Part shown: piece by piece, positions 35,382-43,557 of the stretch | How positions within the stretch are numbered: the stretch's first letter is position 1 | Layout of the letters: every line of letters begins with the position of its first letter | IMG/VR virus record: IMGVR_UViG_3300044632_000794 | Coordinates: 20,476-84,475 of that record | DNA from: a virus | Reading direction: 5' to 3' (one strand) | DNA: 64,000 nt | Program-made: the position numbers and the translations under genes | Notes under the pieces: model-generated | What the model saw: only the letters and a program-made list of their open reading frames with translations | What the model was told of the DNA's origin: nothing | The model's database searches: none

Positions 35382-36119
35382 ATGGTAACACCACTTTTCT
35401 CCACCTACCCAGAAAAAAGTACATCAGGAACTTGGGATGCTAAGTTTGCATTTCACAGTGGAATAGATGTTTCAGTTCAAAATTCTGGATATGAAGCAAA
35501 CAAGATAGGTTATTATCACTGTGTTGGGGATTTAGTTCATTGGGAGTTTAGAATGTTAATGGGCAATCCAGTATCTTGGGGATCTGCAGGAACTTGGGCT
35601 TTTGAATTGCCATTTCCACCATATTTTGCAAATGATTCCGTCACAGGAAGTCCAATTAAAAATGCTTATAATAGAACCATTGCTCATGGATGGTTTAGAG
35701 TTCTAGCAGATGTAGATCCAACTCCAGAGTACGGCCTTCTGACGGCAGAAAATACTTGGCAAGATGATGAATCGCATTTTCTAAATGCAAATGCAATATT
35801 AAGAACTTACGCAAGAACAGAAACTGGAAACTATATTAATAGTGTTCCTGGATATCCATATCCAGCAACATGGCCTACCAGCGCTGATTTGGTTGGAATG
35901 GCATTCCTTACTGCACTAAATCAACAGCCAGAAACACCAGAAAACACAAAAACAATAGGATATAAAAGTATAAATTCAACTTGGCCAGCAAATCTTGTTC
36001 AGGCTTTGGCTGACAACACTGACGAAATTCCTGCAAATAACGCAAGTGAATTGACACCACAAGGAAGAAACGAAAACGTAATACAGTTTAACTTTTCTGG
36101 CGTATATAGAAAAGCATAA
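35382..36119 (+). CDS. Putative structural (jelly-roll-like) protein
   Basis: 245 aa, no signal peptide. Rich in aromatic residues and beta strands (YHCVGDLVHWEFRMLMG). It resembles receptor-binding or decoration proteins in composition only. It has its own promoter shared in sequence with the wall-protein gene, so a late function is likely. Confidence 0.45.
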   Translation: MVTPLFSTYPEKSTSGTWDAKFAFHSGIDVSVQNSGYEANKIGYYHCVGDLVHWEFRMLMGNPVSWGSAGTWAFELPFPPYFANDSVTGSPIKNAYNRTIAHGWFRVLADVDPTPEYGLLTAENTWQDDESHFLNANAILRTYARTETGNYINSVPGYPYPATWPTSADLVGMAFLTALNQQPETPENTKTIGYKSINSTWPANLVQALADNTDEIPANNASELTPQGRNENVIQFNFSGVYRKA

Positions 36120-36140
36120 TATAGTGAGATAATAATGCGG

Positions 36141-36169
36141 TATAATTGCTAAGTAACAATATATGTTAT
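36141..36169 (+). promoter_or_regulatory. -10 box with 5'-terminal hairpin for 36183
   Basis: TATAAT 36141-36146. Predicted +1 is 36153, first base of GTAACA-ATATA-TGTTAT (36153-36169). AGGAG at 36172-36176 precedes a TTG start. Confidence 0.6.
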
Positions 36170-36182
36170 GTAGGAGTTATCA

Positions 36183-38288
36183 TTGAAGAGAGAAAAGTTA
36201 TTTAGAATAACAGCGTCCATAATGCTTGCATTTGGATGGCTTTTTATGTCCCCCGCTTATTCTGATGACCCACTAAGCTTGGCAGCTCAAGAAATTCAAG
36301 AGCTAAATAACAGCATAGATGACCTTGGATACAAGGATGAATTCATATCCTTAATTGAACAGGCAGAAGATAAGTACGCCCTTGCGGTATCTGCACAATC
36401 AACTCAGTCTCAAACCTCTGACCTATATGATGATTCTCTTGACGCAGAATCCACGGCACTTGAAGAAAAAGACTTAGCCCAATCAGCAGTAGACGGACAA
36501 ACAGTAACAGTAGCCACTGCTTTAGACAATAAGAATGATGCCTACGATGCCCTTGAAGTAGCAAACATCAATCTGTCAAACGCTCAGCAAGCATTAGACA
36601 GTGCTGGTTCTGCTGGTCTGGCATATGATGTTTATAGTTTAATTAGGGTTGATGGCCTTGCAGCCACAGATGAATTCTTATGTAGTGGAACACTAAATGG
36701 AAACTATATGACTCGCCCAGTTTGTGGTAATAGATATGAAAACTTTATAGTTAAATTTACTGGAAAAATAACAGTACCATCATGGTTTACACAAACATAT
36801 TTTGCAGGTTATACAGATGATGGTTTTAGAATGTATGTCGATGGTCAACTTGCTGTTGATAACTGGGTGGAGCAAGGAACAATTTGGAGTGATTACTCTC
36901 CCGTATATGATGTTAGTGAAGACAAAACTTTAGATGTAGAAATATGGTGGTACAACGGAGGAGGCCCTGGATCCTACCTTCTTGGCTGGGGAATCCCTGG
37001 AGGGTGGACTAGTGCAGGTTGTGACTATGCTGGCAACCCAAGAGTATGGGGACAAGACTTTAGTTGCAATCTTAATACATTTTCTCATGGATCTGGAGCA
37101 ACCCAAGAACAAACAAACGCCTACAACAACGCACTTGCTGAAAAGAACTCAGCACAAGATGTATATAATGACAAACTAAATGTTTATAATCAAGCAGTTT
37201 CAACATTAAATGGTTACAATCAAACACTAACTAATAAAACAAATGAATATAACAACTCAGTTTTAAATGTTGCAACGGCACTCCAAAATAAAAATAATGC
37301 AATCAGCGCATACAATCAAGCAATTAGTAATGTTAACAGTGCAATTGATGACGCATGGCGTTACTATGATGAGCAGTCACAAAGAGAAATTCAATCTGCC
37401 ATTGCTCAAGCAGCAGCAAACGCTGCAGCCAATCAGCCTACCCCAGAGCCAAGTCCTGAACCAACTGCTGAAGAGCCACCTACTCCTGAGCCAAGTCCAG
37501 AGCCAACACCAGAAGAGCCTCCTACACCAGAACCAAGCCCTGAACCTACACCAGAAGAGCCTCCTACACCAGAGCCTTCTCCAGAGCCAACAGTGGACCC
37601 TACAGACCAGCCTACACCTGAGCCTACCCCAGAGGAGCCACCAACACCTGAACCTACCCCAGAACCAACTGAGGAGCCTGCCCCAGAACCATCTCCAGAA
37701 CCTGGACCAGAACCAACGCCAGAAGAAAACCCCTGGAATGAACCAGATGTAGAAATTACTGATGAAGTATTAGCAGCACTTGTTCCTGAAAAAGGAACGG
37801 GAACGGAAGAGGATCTATCTAATGTTATTGCTAACCTTACAAGCATAGATAATAAGTTAGTTACTCTTTCCCCTGAACAAGTAACAGCAGTTAGCCAAAC
37901 ACTTAGATCCTTGACTCAAGAAGCAAAGGCTGAGGTTGCAGAAGACCTTGGCATTAAGCCTTCAGAGGTTGCACAAATTGCTGAGCAGATGAAGTCTAAC
38001 CCAGCACTGGCAGAAGCATTCGTTGAGTTTACAGATAGAGAGGCGGAGGCAGGAGAAACTCCAATGCCATTTACATTAGCAGATGCGGTAACAGAAGTAC
38101 AAACAGAAGCATTCTTAGCAGACCCACTTGGAGCGGTATTTGAAGTGGATGTTACAGAACTCCTATCTAATTTCTCTGAATTAGGTATGGATATGACAGA
38201 TGATCAGAGAGAAAAAGCACAGGAAGTAATTGTCCCAGTGGTCATTGCATCACAAATTGCAGGGGCAATGATAAGGAGGAATAAATGA
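36183..38288 (+). CDS. Secreted coiled-coil/PA14-like/Pro-Glu-rich protein
   Basis: 701 aa, TTG start 6 nt after AGGAG. Signal peptide at residues 1-27 (ASIMLAFGWLFMSPAYS). Coiled coils flank a PA14/GLEYA-like domain near residues 140-285 (YFAGYTDDGFRMYVDGQLAV, DVEIWWYNGGG). Residues ~420-515 are (P-E-P-x) repeats that could span the cell wall, followed by a helical domain and a hydrophobic C-terminus with RRNK. A carbohydrate-binding, wall-spanning protein upstream of the lysis genes. Role in lysis or surface interaction is inferred. Confidence 0.65.
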   Translation: MKREKLFRITASIMLAFGWLFMSPAYSDDPLSLAAQEIQELNNSIDDLGYKDEFISLIEQAEDKYALAVSAQSTQSQTSDLYDDSLDAESTALEEKDLAQSAVDGQTVTVATALDNKNDAYDALEVANINLSNAQQALDSAGSAGLAYDVYSLIRVDGLAATDEFLCSGTLNGNYMTRPVCGNRYENFIVKFTGKITVPSWFTQTYFAGYTDDGFRMYVDGQLAVDNWVEQGTIWSDYSPVYDVSEDKTLDVEIWWYNGGGPGSYLLGWGIPGGWTSAGCDYAGNPRVWGQDFSCNLNTFSHGSGATQEQTNAYNNALAEKNSAQDVYNDKLNVYNQAVSTLNGYNQTLTNKTNEYNNSVLNVATALQNKNNAISAYNQAISNVNSAIDDAWRYYDEQSQREIQSAIAQAAANAAANQPTPEPSPEPTAEEPPTPEPSPEPTPEEPPTPEPSPEPTPEEPPTPEPSPEPTVDPTDQPTPEPTPEEPPTPEPTPEPTEEPAPEPSPEPGPEPTPEENPWNEPDVEITDEVLAALVPEKGTGTEEDLSNVIANLTSIDNKLVTLSPEQVTAVSQTLRSLTQEAKAEVAEDLGIKPSEVAQIAEQMKSNPALAEAFVEFTDREAEAGETPMPFTLADAVTEVQTEAFLADPLGAVFEVDVTELLSNFSELGMDMTDDQREKAQEVIVPVVIASQIAGAMIRRNK
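37437..37731 (+). repeat. Pro-Glu-Pro coding repeat
   Basis: Imperfect repeats of CCAGAGCC/CCTGAACC units encoding PEPSPEPTPEEPPT-like peptides inside the 36183 gene. Degenerate at DNA level, so stable by codon variation. The opposite strand shows a Gly-Ser shadow frame. Confidence 0.85.
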
Positions 38289-38515
38289 AAATAATCAAAA
38301 AGGCATTTAATCTAATAGGCAAGGCTATTAGGGGCTTGGCTAAGTGGTTTAAAGATGCAGGAATGGAGCTAATTGCCCAGGCATTCACCCTCCTTGGATT
38401 CTTTATTGCATGGTTAACTTTGACTGGCTCAGCTAGAGATATCGTTGGTATAGCAGTATTAATAACTACTGTAATTTGGCTAGTAACTATACCACTTAGA
38501 AAAGACGATAAATAG
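38285..38515 (+). CDS. Holin-like membrane protein
   Basis: 76 aa, ATG overlapping the previous stop, with AAGGAGG upstream. An amphipathic basic N-terminus (KAFNLIGKAIRGLAKWFK) is followed by two membrane helices and a charged tail (RKDDK). Lies next to the endolysin cluster. Holin or pinholin role is inferred. Confidence 0.6.
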   Translation: MKIIKKAFNLIGKAIRGLAKWFKDAGMELIAQAFTLLGFFIAWLTLTGSARDIVGIAVLITTVIWLVTIPLRKDDK

Positions 38516-38517
38516 TG

Positions 38518-38523
38518 TATAAT
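38518..38523 (+). promoter_or_regulatory. Leaderless -10 for lipoprotein gene
   Basis: TATAAT six bases before ATG 38530, so +1 is the A of ATG. The -35 region is weak (CTTAGA, 17-nt spacing). It overlaps the end of the holin-like gene. Confidence 0.55.
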
Positions 38524-38529
38524 TGTACT

Positions 38530-38751
38530 ATGAGGAAAATATTTTCTATTGCTTTAGCAGGCTTACTAATGATATCATTAAGTGCATGTTCACCAGAATC
38601 TTTAAATAGATACCGATATCCATGCCAAGATCCTAAAAATTGGGAAATTGCAGAATGTAATCCTCCAGAATGCGAAGCTACGCAGACTTGCACAAAAGAT
38701 GTAATAAAAATTACACCTAACACACCAGAACAGGAAATAACAAATGGCTAA
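38530..38751 (+). CDS. Small lipoprotein
   Basis: 73 aa. Signal sequence with lipobox LSAC near residue 20, then a Cys-rich exported part (five more Cys). The start at 38530 is chosen because an upstream GTG (38515) would lie before the -10 box. Located between two holin-like genes, so a lysis or superinfection role is possible. Confidence 0.75.
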   Translation: MRKIFSIALAGLLMISLSACSPESLNRYRYPCQDPKNWEIAECNPPECEATQTCTKDVIKITPNTPEQEITNG

Positions 38752-39154
38752 ACAAAAACTAACGCCCGCAGACTTAGATGCTCGATTAAAGTTTATTCTA
38801 GGAATAACTCTTGGAAGTATTCTTTTTATGACAGCTCTTGGAATTATCTATGGGCTGTTGTTTGTAACACAACCTATTGGAGCTCAGTCAGAAAATGACA
38901 AAATGTTTTTCAATGTTCTAGGTAGCATTGCAACATTTATTACAGGAACACTTGCAGGAATTCTAATTGGTAACTCAGGCGCTAAAGATATTATGGCAGC
39001 ACAGATACAAAATAAAGAAGTAGATGCAAAAAATACACAGGCAGATAAAAAATTAGAAGCAGAAATTGATGCAACTGCAGCTCGTTTGGCAGCAAAGCCA
39101 GATGGAGCAATGCCAGAAGAGCAACCAGTTGATCTAGATTGGGATAAAGACTAA
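38744..39154 (+). CDS. Holin-like protein with two TM helices
   Basis: 136 aa. Two hydrophobic helices (about residues 18-45 and 62-84) with a Gly-rich second helix, then a long charged Lys/Glu/Ala tail. This is a usual layout for actinophage holins. It directly precedes the endolysin (TAATG). Confidence 0.7.
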   Translation: MAKQKLTPADLDARLKFILGITLGSILFMTALGIIYGLLFVTQPIGAQSENDKMFFNVLGSIATFITGTLAGILIGNSGAKDIMAAQIQNKEVDAKNTQADKKLEAEIDATAARLAAKPDGAMPEEQPVDLDWDKD

Positions 39155-39783
39155 TGGCAGAACAAGGTACAGCAGCTCGTCTAATAGAAGTTGCTACAGC
39201 AGAGCTAGGAACTATTGAAGGTCCTAAAGACAACGAAACTAAATACGGTGCTTTTATGAAAGCAAACTTCCAACCATGGTGCGGAAGTTTCGTAAACTGG
39301 TGCGGGTCAGAATCTGGCGTAAAGATTCCTAATACTGTTTACACACCAGGAGGTGCAGCAGCATTTAAAAAAGCTGGTGCTTGGATTGATGTAGATGTTG
39401 CAGATCCAGAGCCAGGAGATATAGCGTATTTTGATTTCCCTTCAGATGGCGTCGATAGAATTTCTCATGTAGGTATTGTTGTTAAAGACAATGAGGATGG
39501 AACTGTTTGGTGTATAGAAGGAAACACATCTTCAAAAAAGTCTGGAAGCCAAAGAAATGGCGGAGAAGTTTGCAAACAACTTCGTGCTTACAAGAAAAAT
39601 AAAGCTGGTGTTCTTATTTCAATCGTAGGATTTGGAAGACCAAAGTTTGGTGGATCAGCAAAGATTGAAACAAAGCCTTCATCAAAGCCATCTACATCAC
39701 AAAAGATACCAGCAAAGGTAGATCCTAAAGTTAAAGCGGCAATTGATTTATTAACTAAAAACGGATACACTGTATCAAAGTAA
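39154..39783 (+). CDS. CHAP-domain endolysin
   Basis: 209 aa. The CHAP peptidase/amidase has the catalytic Cys near 43 (PWCGSFVNWCG), His near 105 (ISHVGIVV) and a following EGNTS. The C-terminal ~45 residues are Lys/Pro/Ser-rich with a small helical end (KAAIDLLTKNGYTVSK) that may bind the wall. No signal peptide, so release depends on the holins. Cleaves host peptidoglycan. Confidence 0.88.
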   Translation: MAEQGTAARLIEVATAELGTIEGPKDNETKYGAFMKANFQPWCGSFVNWCGSESGVKIPNTVYTPGGAAAFKKAGAWIDVDVADPEPGDIAYFDFPSDGVDRISHVGIVVKDNEDGTVWCIEGNTSSKKSGSQRNGGEVCKQLRAYKKNKAGVLISIVGFGRPKFGGSAKIETKPSSKPSTSQKIPAKVDPKVKAAIDLLTKNGYTVSK

Positions 39784-39930
39784 ATGAATAAATATTTGAT
39801 TAAGCTAGAAATCTCAGTAGAGGTTGAAGCTTTTGATGAAGAGGACGCAAAGGAATATGTATCAGACATATTTGGTGTTGATGATGAAGTCAAATCTGTT
39901 AAGATATTGACTGTAAAACAAAAGAGTTAG
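39784..39930 (+). CDS. Small hypothetical protein
   Basis: 48 aa, starting right after the endolysin stop (TAAATG). Acidic alpha/beta mini-domain (EISVEVEAFDEEDAKEYV). Similar small domains are common in actinophages. Function unknown. Confidence 0.6.
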   Translation: MNKYLIKLEISVEVEAFDEEDAKEYVSDIFGVDDEVKSVKILTVKQKS

Positions 39931-39938
39931 GCTAAAAA

Positions 39939-40628
39939 ATTAAAGTTGTTGTTGTAACTGGAGCAAGTTTTGGTATTGGTAGGGCCGCAGCCCTAGGATT
40001 TGCAAAACTTGGGTACAAGGTTTTTGCTTGCGCTAGAAGGAAAACGCTTTTAGAACAATTAGTAAATGAAGGCGGGGATAATATTATCCCAGTTGTTATC
40101 GATATAACCTCATCAAACTGCTCAGAAATATTAAATAGCGTAATTGGAGAATTAGGCGTAGATGTATTAATAAATTCTGCTGGCGGTGATTTTACTGGAC
40201 CCAAGAAAGAAGGATTTGTTGGCTTTGATGTAAAAGAGTTTAAAGAATCTTTTAATTTAAATGTATTTGGAACTTTTGAAGTCATTAAAACAATTATTCC
40301 CAAAATGAAGAAATCTGAAAGCCCAATAATATTTACATTAACTTCTGTGGCTGGTTATACTGGACTTGATAATGTTGGCCTACCTTATCATTTAGCTAAA
40401 AATTCAGAGGGCAAAATGCTTGACTTTTTATCAAAGAAGATCTATTCTATACGTAGTACAGATTTAATAATTTCTACAGTAAATAGCTTTAAAAAAGAAA
40501 ATATGGAAGATTCATCAATGACACCTGAAGATATCTTTAGTGTTATTAAATTTATTTGTGAGTCACCAAAATATTTAACAGTTGATAAAATTCATCTGAG
40601 ACACATTAATTCTGGAGGAGCAATTTAG
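39939..40628 (+). CDS. Short-chain dehydrogenase/reductase with ATT start codon
   Basis: 229 aa. The frame is closed by TAA two codons upstream (39933-39935) and has no ATG, GTG or TTG before the Rossmann motif, so ATT 39939 is the only plausible start (K-V-V-V-V-TGASFGIG follows). AGG lies 7 nt upstream. Catalytic elements are present: NLNVFG, TSVAG and Y-HLA-K near residues 150-154. An intact NAD(P)-dependent oxidoreductase; substrate unknown. If ATG is required, the gene would be N-terminally broken. Confidence 0.8.
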   Translation: MKVVVVTGASFGIGRAAALGFAKLGYKVFACARRKTLLEQLVNEGGDNIIPVVIDITSSNCSEILNSVIGELGVDVLINSAGGDFTGPKKEGFVGFDVKEFKESFNLNVFGTFEVIKTIIPKMKKSESPIIFTLTSVAGYTGLDNVGLPYHLAKNSEGKMLDFLSKKIYSIRSTDLIISTVNSFKKENMEDSSMTPEDIFSVIKFICESPKYLTVDKIHLRHINSGGAI

Positions 40629-40861
40629 TGATATGCCTTAATGAATCTGGAATAAATGTTTTAAAAAAGAGGGCTGAATCAAATAGCATAGAGATTAGAT
40701 GGAATAATTATGATGTTATTCTCTGGCAAAAAAATTCTTCTGGGTTTTTTAATGTAAATGGAGAATATAGAAAAAACAATTGGGGCATTAGTAGCAAATT
40801 TGCTGTTAATAAAGATGGAGTTTGGGTATTGCCAACAAAGTATGTCAAATATTTTAAATGA
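40628..40861 (+). CDS. Hypothetical protein
   Basis: 77 aa, GTG start overlapping the SDR stop by one base. Beta-rich with many Trp/Tyr/Asn. No motif. It overlaps the WhiB gene by 20 nt. Confidence 0.5.
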   Translation: MICLNESGINVLKKRAESNSIEIRWNNYDVILWQKNSSGFFNVNGEYRKNNWGISSKFAVNKDGVWVLPTKYVKYFK

Positions 40862-41153
40862 ATTAGATTCAGACGAACAGTCAATTAGATGGTGGCACCT
40901 GGCTGCATGTAGCGGCATGGACACTAATCTATTTTTTGATAAATACGAATCTGATATAAATATGGCAAAGGCTATAGATCAATGCTGCCTGTCTTGCCCA
41001 GTTATGAAAATATGCCACAAGTCTGGGATTGAAAATAATGAGTACGGTGTTTGGGGCGGAGTATATTTATCTTCAGGATTAATTGATAAAATGAAAAATG
41101 TTCATAAGACAAAAGATATATGGAAACAGATTAGAGCAAAACAAAATGTCTAA
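40842..41153 (+). CDS. WhiB-family Fe-S transcription factor
   Basis: 103 aa from ATG 40842, chosen to limit overlap; a longer frame begins at 40758. The four-Cys cluster pattern is Cys23...Cys49-x2-Cys52-x5-Cys58, followed by the GVWGG turn (YGVWGGVYLS). WhiB proteins bind a 4Fe-4S cluster and sigma factor region 4 and are confined to Actinobacteria and their phages. Strongest single host marker in the window; likely reprograms host or phage transcription. Confidence 0.9.
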   Translation: MSNILNELDSDEQSIRWWHLAACSGMDTNLFFDKYESDINMAKAIDQCCLSCPVMKICHKSGIENNEYGVWGGVYLSSGLIDKMKNVHKTKDIWKQIRAKQNV

Positions 41154-41451
41154 TGTGTATGACAATAAGCATTTTAAATATGGAATGAACCAATGGACTG
41201 GTGAGCCAAACAAACCAGTTTTTTACAATCTAGAAATGAAAAATAGATTAAGAGAGCTTAAGAAGCCAATGTTTTTATTAATGGATGTTGTTCAGTATCC
41301 AGAGTTTTTAGCATTAAGATTGTATGAAGATAACTTTATTCAATTTGATGGAATTGAAAAAGAAAAGGTTATTGATTATGTTTCAAGGGCAAAGAAGCTC
41401 CTTGAATCTTACGGCGTTAGAGTCGAGTTAGAAGGAAAACCACATGGGTAA
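41146..41451 (+). CDS. Hypothetical protein
   Basis: 101 aa from ATG 41146 (overlaps the WhiB stop). Alpha/beta; VVQYPEFLALRLYEDNFIQF and DYVSRAKKLLESYGV suggest a small ferredoxin-like fold. It overlaps the next gene by 8 nt. Function unknown. Confidence 0.6.
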   Translation: MSNVYDNKHFKYGMNQWTGEPNKPVFYNLEMKNRLRELKKPMFLLMDVVQYPEFLALRLYEDNFIQFDGIEKEKVIDYVSRAKKLLESYGVRVELEGKPHG

Positions 41452-41956
41452 CCAAAAACAATATCTAGAGGATTATCGGACGGCCAGCGAGCAGCAGCTT
41501 AATAAGACACACTTTCAAGTTGTAGATGAATTTGTAGAGGCTAGTAAAAACCAGTTTGATAAGTACATGTTGACAATTGCAAGAGACGGGGAACAGCCAG
41601 TTAGATCGATCCGTGAGTTTAACAATGCGGTTGACGCTGTAAACGTTTATAACTCATACACTGACTGGGGATTTGCAAAGGACTACCTTACTGTTCGCTT
41701 ATATCAACCAGGTGGATTTATGTCAGAAAAGGTATTAAGAAGAGTTCATATTGGAGGATCCAGCGGCGACTGTACTTTTATTAAAGAAGACTATATTCAA
41801 GCTGCAAAGATTATGCTAAAATATAAGGATACGATGGAGTATGATAACTACCAGCAGATTGTTAAAGATTTTGCTGGACTATTTTCAAGAGACAACATCA
41901 GGTTTGATGTAAGTCGTTTTTTTAAAGCAACAGAATGCGAAGAGGTTTTTGAATGA
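41444..41956 (+). CDS. Hypothetical protein
   Basis: 170 aa. Helical ends and a central beta region (DYLTVRLYQPGGFMSEKVLRR). No recognised motif. Part of a WhiB-to-zinc-ribbon operon with overlapping genes, suggesting regulation or host takeover. Confidence 0.55.
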   Translation: MGNQKQYLEDYRTASEQQLNKTHFQVVDEFVEASKNQFDKYMLTIARDGEQPVRSIREFNNAVDAVNVYNSYTDWGFAKDYLTVRLYQPGGFMSEKVLRRVHIGGSSGDCTFIKEDYIQAAKIMLKYKDTMEYDNYQQIVKDFAGLFSRDNIRFDVSRFFKATECEEVFE

Positions 41957-42192
41957 GTGAAAAGATATTTTGTTATTCATGTAACAAAACAAAGAACAGT
42001 CTGAACTTAAAAAAATCATCATTATTGACAATCAATTTGTTCTTATGTCAGACATGTATAGACAACAAGTTTGAGCCTAGATGGGTAGTATTAATTGCTG
42101 GCAGACAAAATGGTCACGAGCATGTTAAAGATTTTATACAGAAAAAAAGATATGTTGGTGCAGAAATTTCAGCTTCAGAGCTATTAGTTTAA
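41953..42192 (+). CDS. Zinc-ribbon protein
   Basis: 79 aa. CYSC and CQTC about 26 residues apart form a four-Cys ribbon, followed by a helical tail. ATGA overlap with the previous gene. Function unknown. Confidence 0.55.
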   Translation: MSEKIFCYSCNKTKNSLNLKKSSLLTINLFLCQTCIDNKFEPRWVVLIAGRQNGHEHVKDFIQKKRYVGAEISASELLV

Positions 42193-42205
42193 ACTAATTA
42201 TAAGG

Positions 42206-42211
42206 TATAAT
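42206..42211 (+). promoter_or_regulatory. -10 box, near-leaderless
   Basis: TATAAT ten bases before ATG 42222; the transcript would carry about a 4-nt leader. Confidence 0.45.
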
Positions 42212-42221
42212 ATGATATATA

Positions 42222-42536
42222 ATGGAAATATCATATATAACAATATTAATATCAATATTAGCAGCCACCCTCAGCGGTTTTGGAACTGCAATAGTTGCTG
42301 GAGTTAGAGACGCCAAAAAGGAAAGAAATAGGCGGGAAGAAAAAGAAAAAGACCAGCTTAGATTAGATATGAAAGACCTTAAAATTGAGTTATATCAATT
42401 AGAAAAAGAATTAACTGAGTGGAAAGACAAATATTATAAAGCTATCCAGGATTTAATTGAAATGAAATCTGAATTAGATAGTGTAATCAGCCAATTAAAT
42501 CACTTAGAATATCATGAGATCCTGGACACAGAATAA
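42222..42536 (+). CDS. Membrane-anchored coiled-coil protein
   Basis: 104 aa. One N-terminal TM helix (ITILISILAATLSGFGTAIV) is followed by a very charged, heptad-like coiled coil to the end. Spanin-like or scaffold roles are conceivable; nothing specific. Confidence 0.6.
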   Translation: MEISYITILISILAATLSGFGTAIVAGVRDAKKERNRREEKEKDQLRLDMKDLKIELYQLEKELTEWKDKYYKAIQDLIEMKSELDSVISQLNHLEYHEILDTE

Positions 42537-42551
42537 TTAAAATAGTACAAT
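42523..42551 (+). promoter_or_regulatory. Leaderless promoter TGGACA-17-TACAAT
   Basis: -35 42523-42528, -10 42546-42551, ATG 42558 exactly at predicted +1. Confidence 0.65.
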
Positions 42552-42557
42552 AGTATT

Positions 42558-43115
42558 ATGACTTGTATTGTTGCAATTGCCCAAGGTGGTGTCGTTTATA
42601 TGGCATCAGATCATGCTGCATCAGATGATAAAACTGGATGGATACTATCAAGAAAAGAACCAAAGTGTTTTAAAGTTGGTCAGTATGCTATTGCATTTAC
42701 AGATTCATTTCGCATGGGGCAAATTCTTCAGTACATGTGGACGCCTCCAAAATATACACCAACAAAAACTAATTCTGGTTTAGATAAGTTTATGAGAACT
42801 AAGTTTGTTGATTCAGTTAAGCTTGCGTTTAAAGAGCATGGGTATGGAAGCATTGGGTCATCTTCAGAAGAAGATACTGGTGGTATTTTTATAGTTGGTC
42901 TTGAAGGTAGAATCTTTACTATAGATGAAGACTTTCATGTTGGAGAAAATATTGTAAACTACATGGCAGAAGGAAGCGGCGGACAGATAGCACTTGGAGC
43001 ACTGCATGCAACAAAAAATCAAAAGAACCCTAGACTTAGATTAAAAGCAGCATTAGAAGCAGCAACTGAGTTTAATATGAGCGTGGCAGCCCCCTATACA
43101 TACATTCAAGTTTAG
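42558..43115 (+). CDS. Proteasome/HslV-like Ntn hydrolase
   Basis: 185 aa. It begins M-T-C-IVAIAQGG, so removal of Met1 would expose Thr2 as the N-terminal nucleophile. ASDHAAS (Asp) and the later GSGGQIALGAL match proteasome beta-fold signatures. Lys in the usual position 33-like region is plausible (WILSRKEPK). A leaderless promoter precedes it. It may form a self-compartmentalised peptidase or interact with the actinobacterial proteasome. Confidence 0.7.
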   Translation: MTCIVAIAQGGVVYMASDHAASDDKTGWILSRKEPKCFKVGQYAIAFTDSFRMGQILQYMWTPPKYTPTKTNSGLDKFMRTKFVDSVKLAFKEHGYGSIGSSSEEDTGGIFIVGLEGRIFTIDEDFHVGENIVNYMAEGSGGQIALGALHATKNQKNPRLRLKAALEAATEFNMSVAAPYTYIQV

Positions 43116-43123
43116 TGTATACT
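43095..43123 (+). promoter_or_regulatory. Leaderless promoter TATACA-17-TATACT
   Basis: -10 at 43118-43123 and ATG 43130 at predicted +1; the -35 lies in the upstream coding region. Confidence 0.55.
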
Positions 43124-43129
43124 TAGACA

Positions 43130-43342
43130 ATGGACATCAATGACCTAAGACCAGATTACTCTCAGTCAATGGACGTAAGAGGTGTACCAACACATGTATG
43201 CCCATGTGGTTGTGAAATATGGAACCTTAAAGTTATTTTTGATAATTGCGAAATTGCAACTTATTTTTTAGATATGGAGTGTGCTAATTGTGGCACACTG
43301 GCAACTGCACCAACGCCACTTGATAGAGAAGAAGAAGAATGA
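43130..43342 (+). CDS. Zinc-ribbon protein
   Basis: 70 aa. CPCGC and CANC spaced about 30 residues, flanking a beta hairpin; acidic C-terminus. Probably translated from a leaderless mRNA. Function unknown. Confidence 0.6.
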   Translation: MDINDLRPDYSQSMDVRGVPTHVCPCGCEIWNLKVIFDNCEIATYFLDMECANCGTLATAPTPLDREEEE

Positions 43343-43515
43343 GATCACAAAGAAGAATAGATTTGTTAGAACTTGAACTATATAAGCTTAGAATTGAATT
43401 AGATATAATGCACGAAATCATGAGTAATATTATTAACACACAAACTCAGGCAGCTGAGCTTAAAAATATGGATTCTGGTAAATGGTATCCACGCAAGAAC
43501 CCAACACAAAACTAA
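43339..43515 (+). CDS. Small helical protein
   Basis: 58 aa, ATGA overlap with the preceding gene. Long amphipathic helix (LLELELYKLRIELDIM) then a basic, Pro-containing tail. Function unknown. Confidence 0.6.
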   Translation: MRSQRRIDLLELELYKLRIELDIMHEIMSNIINTQTQAAELKNMDSGKWYPRKNPTQN

Positions 43516-43521
43516 AAACTA

Positions 43522-43550
43522 TTGACAAGCAGCACTTTATTTAGTAAAAT
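43522..43550 (+). promoter_or_regulatory. Leaderless promoter TTGACA-17-TAAAAT
   Basis: Perfect -35 at 43522-43527, -10 at 43545-43550, ATG 43558 at +2. The TTG of the -35 is in frame with the gene but lies before +1, so it is not the start. Confidence 0.75.
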
Positions 43551-43557
43551 TAGTCTT

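Noticed and set aside
37433-37846. 137-codon minus-strand frame rich in Gly/Ser/Val
   Set aside because: Antisense of the Pro-Glu repeat in the wall-protein gene; periodic composition explains it.
39918-39950. Frameshift or truncation of the SDR gene
   Set aside because: The Rossmann motif starts at the expected distance from ATT 39939 and catalytic residues are intact, so an ATT start explains it better than a broken gene.
43522-43557. TTG start for the subtilase
   Set aside because: The TTG is part of a perfect -35 box; ATG 43558 begins a classic signal peptide.
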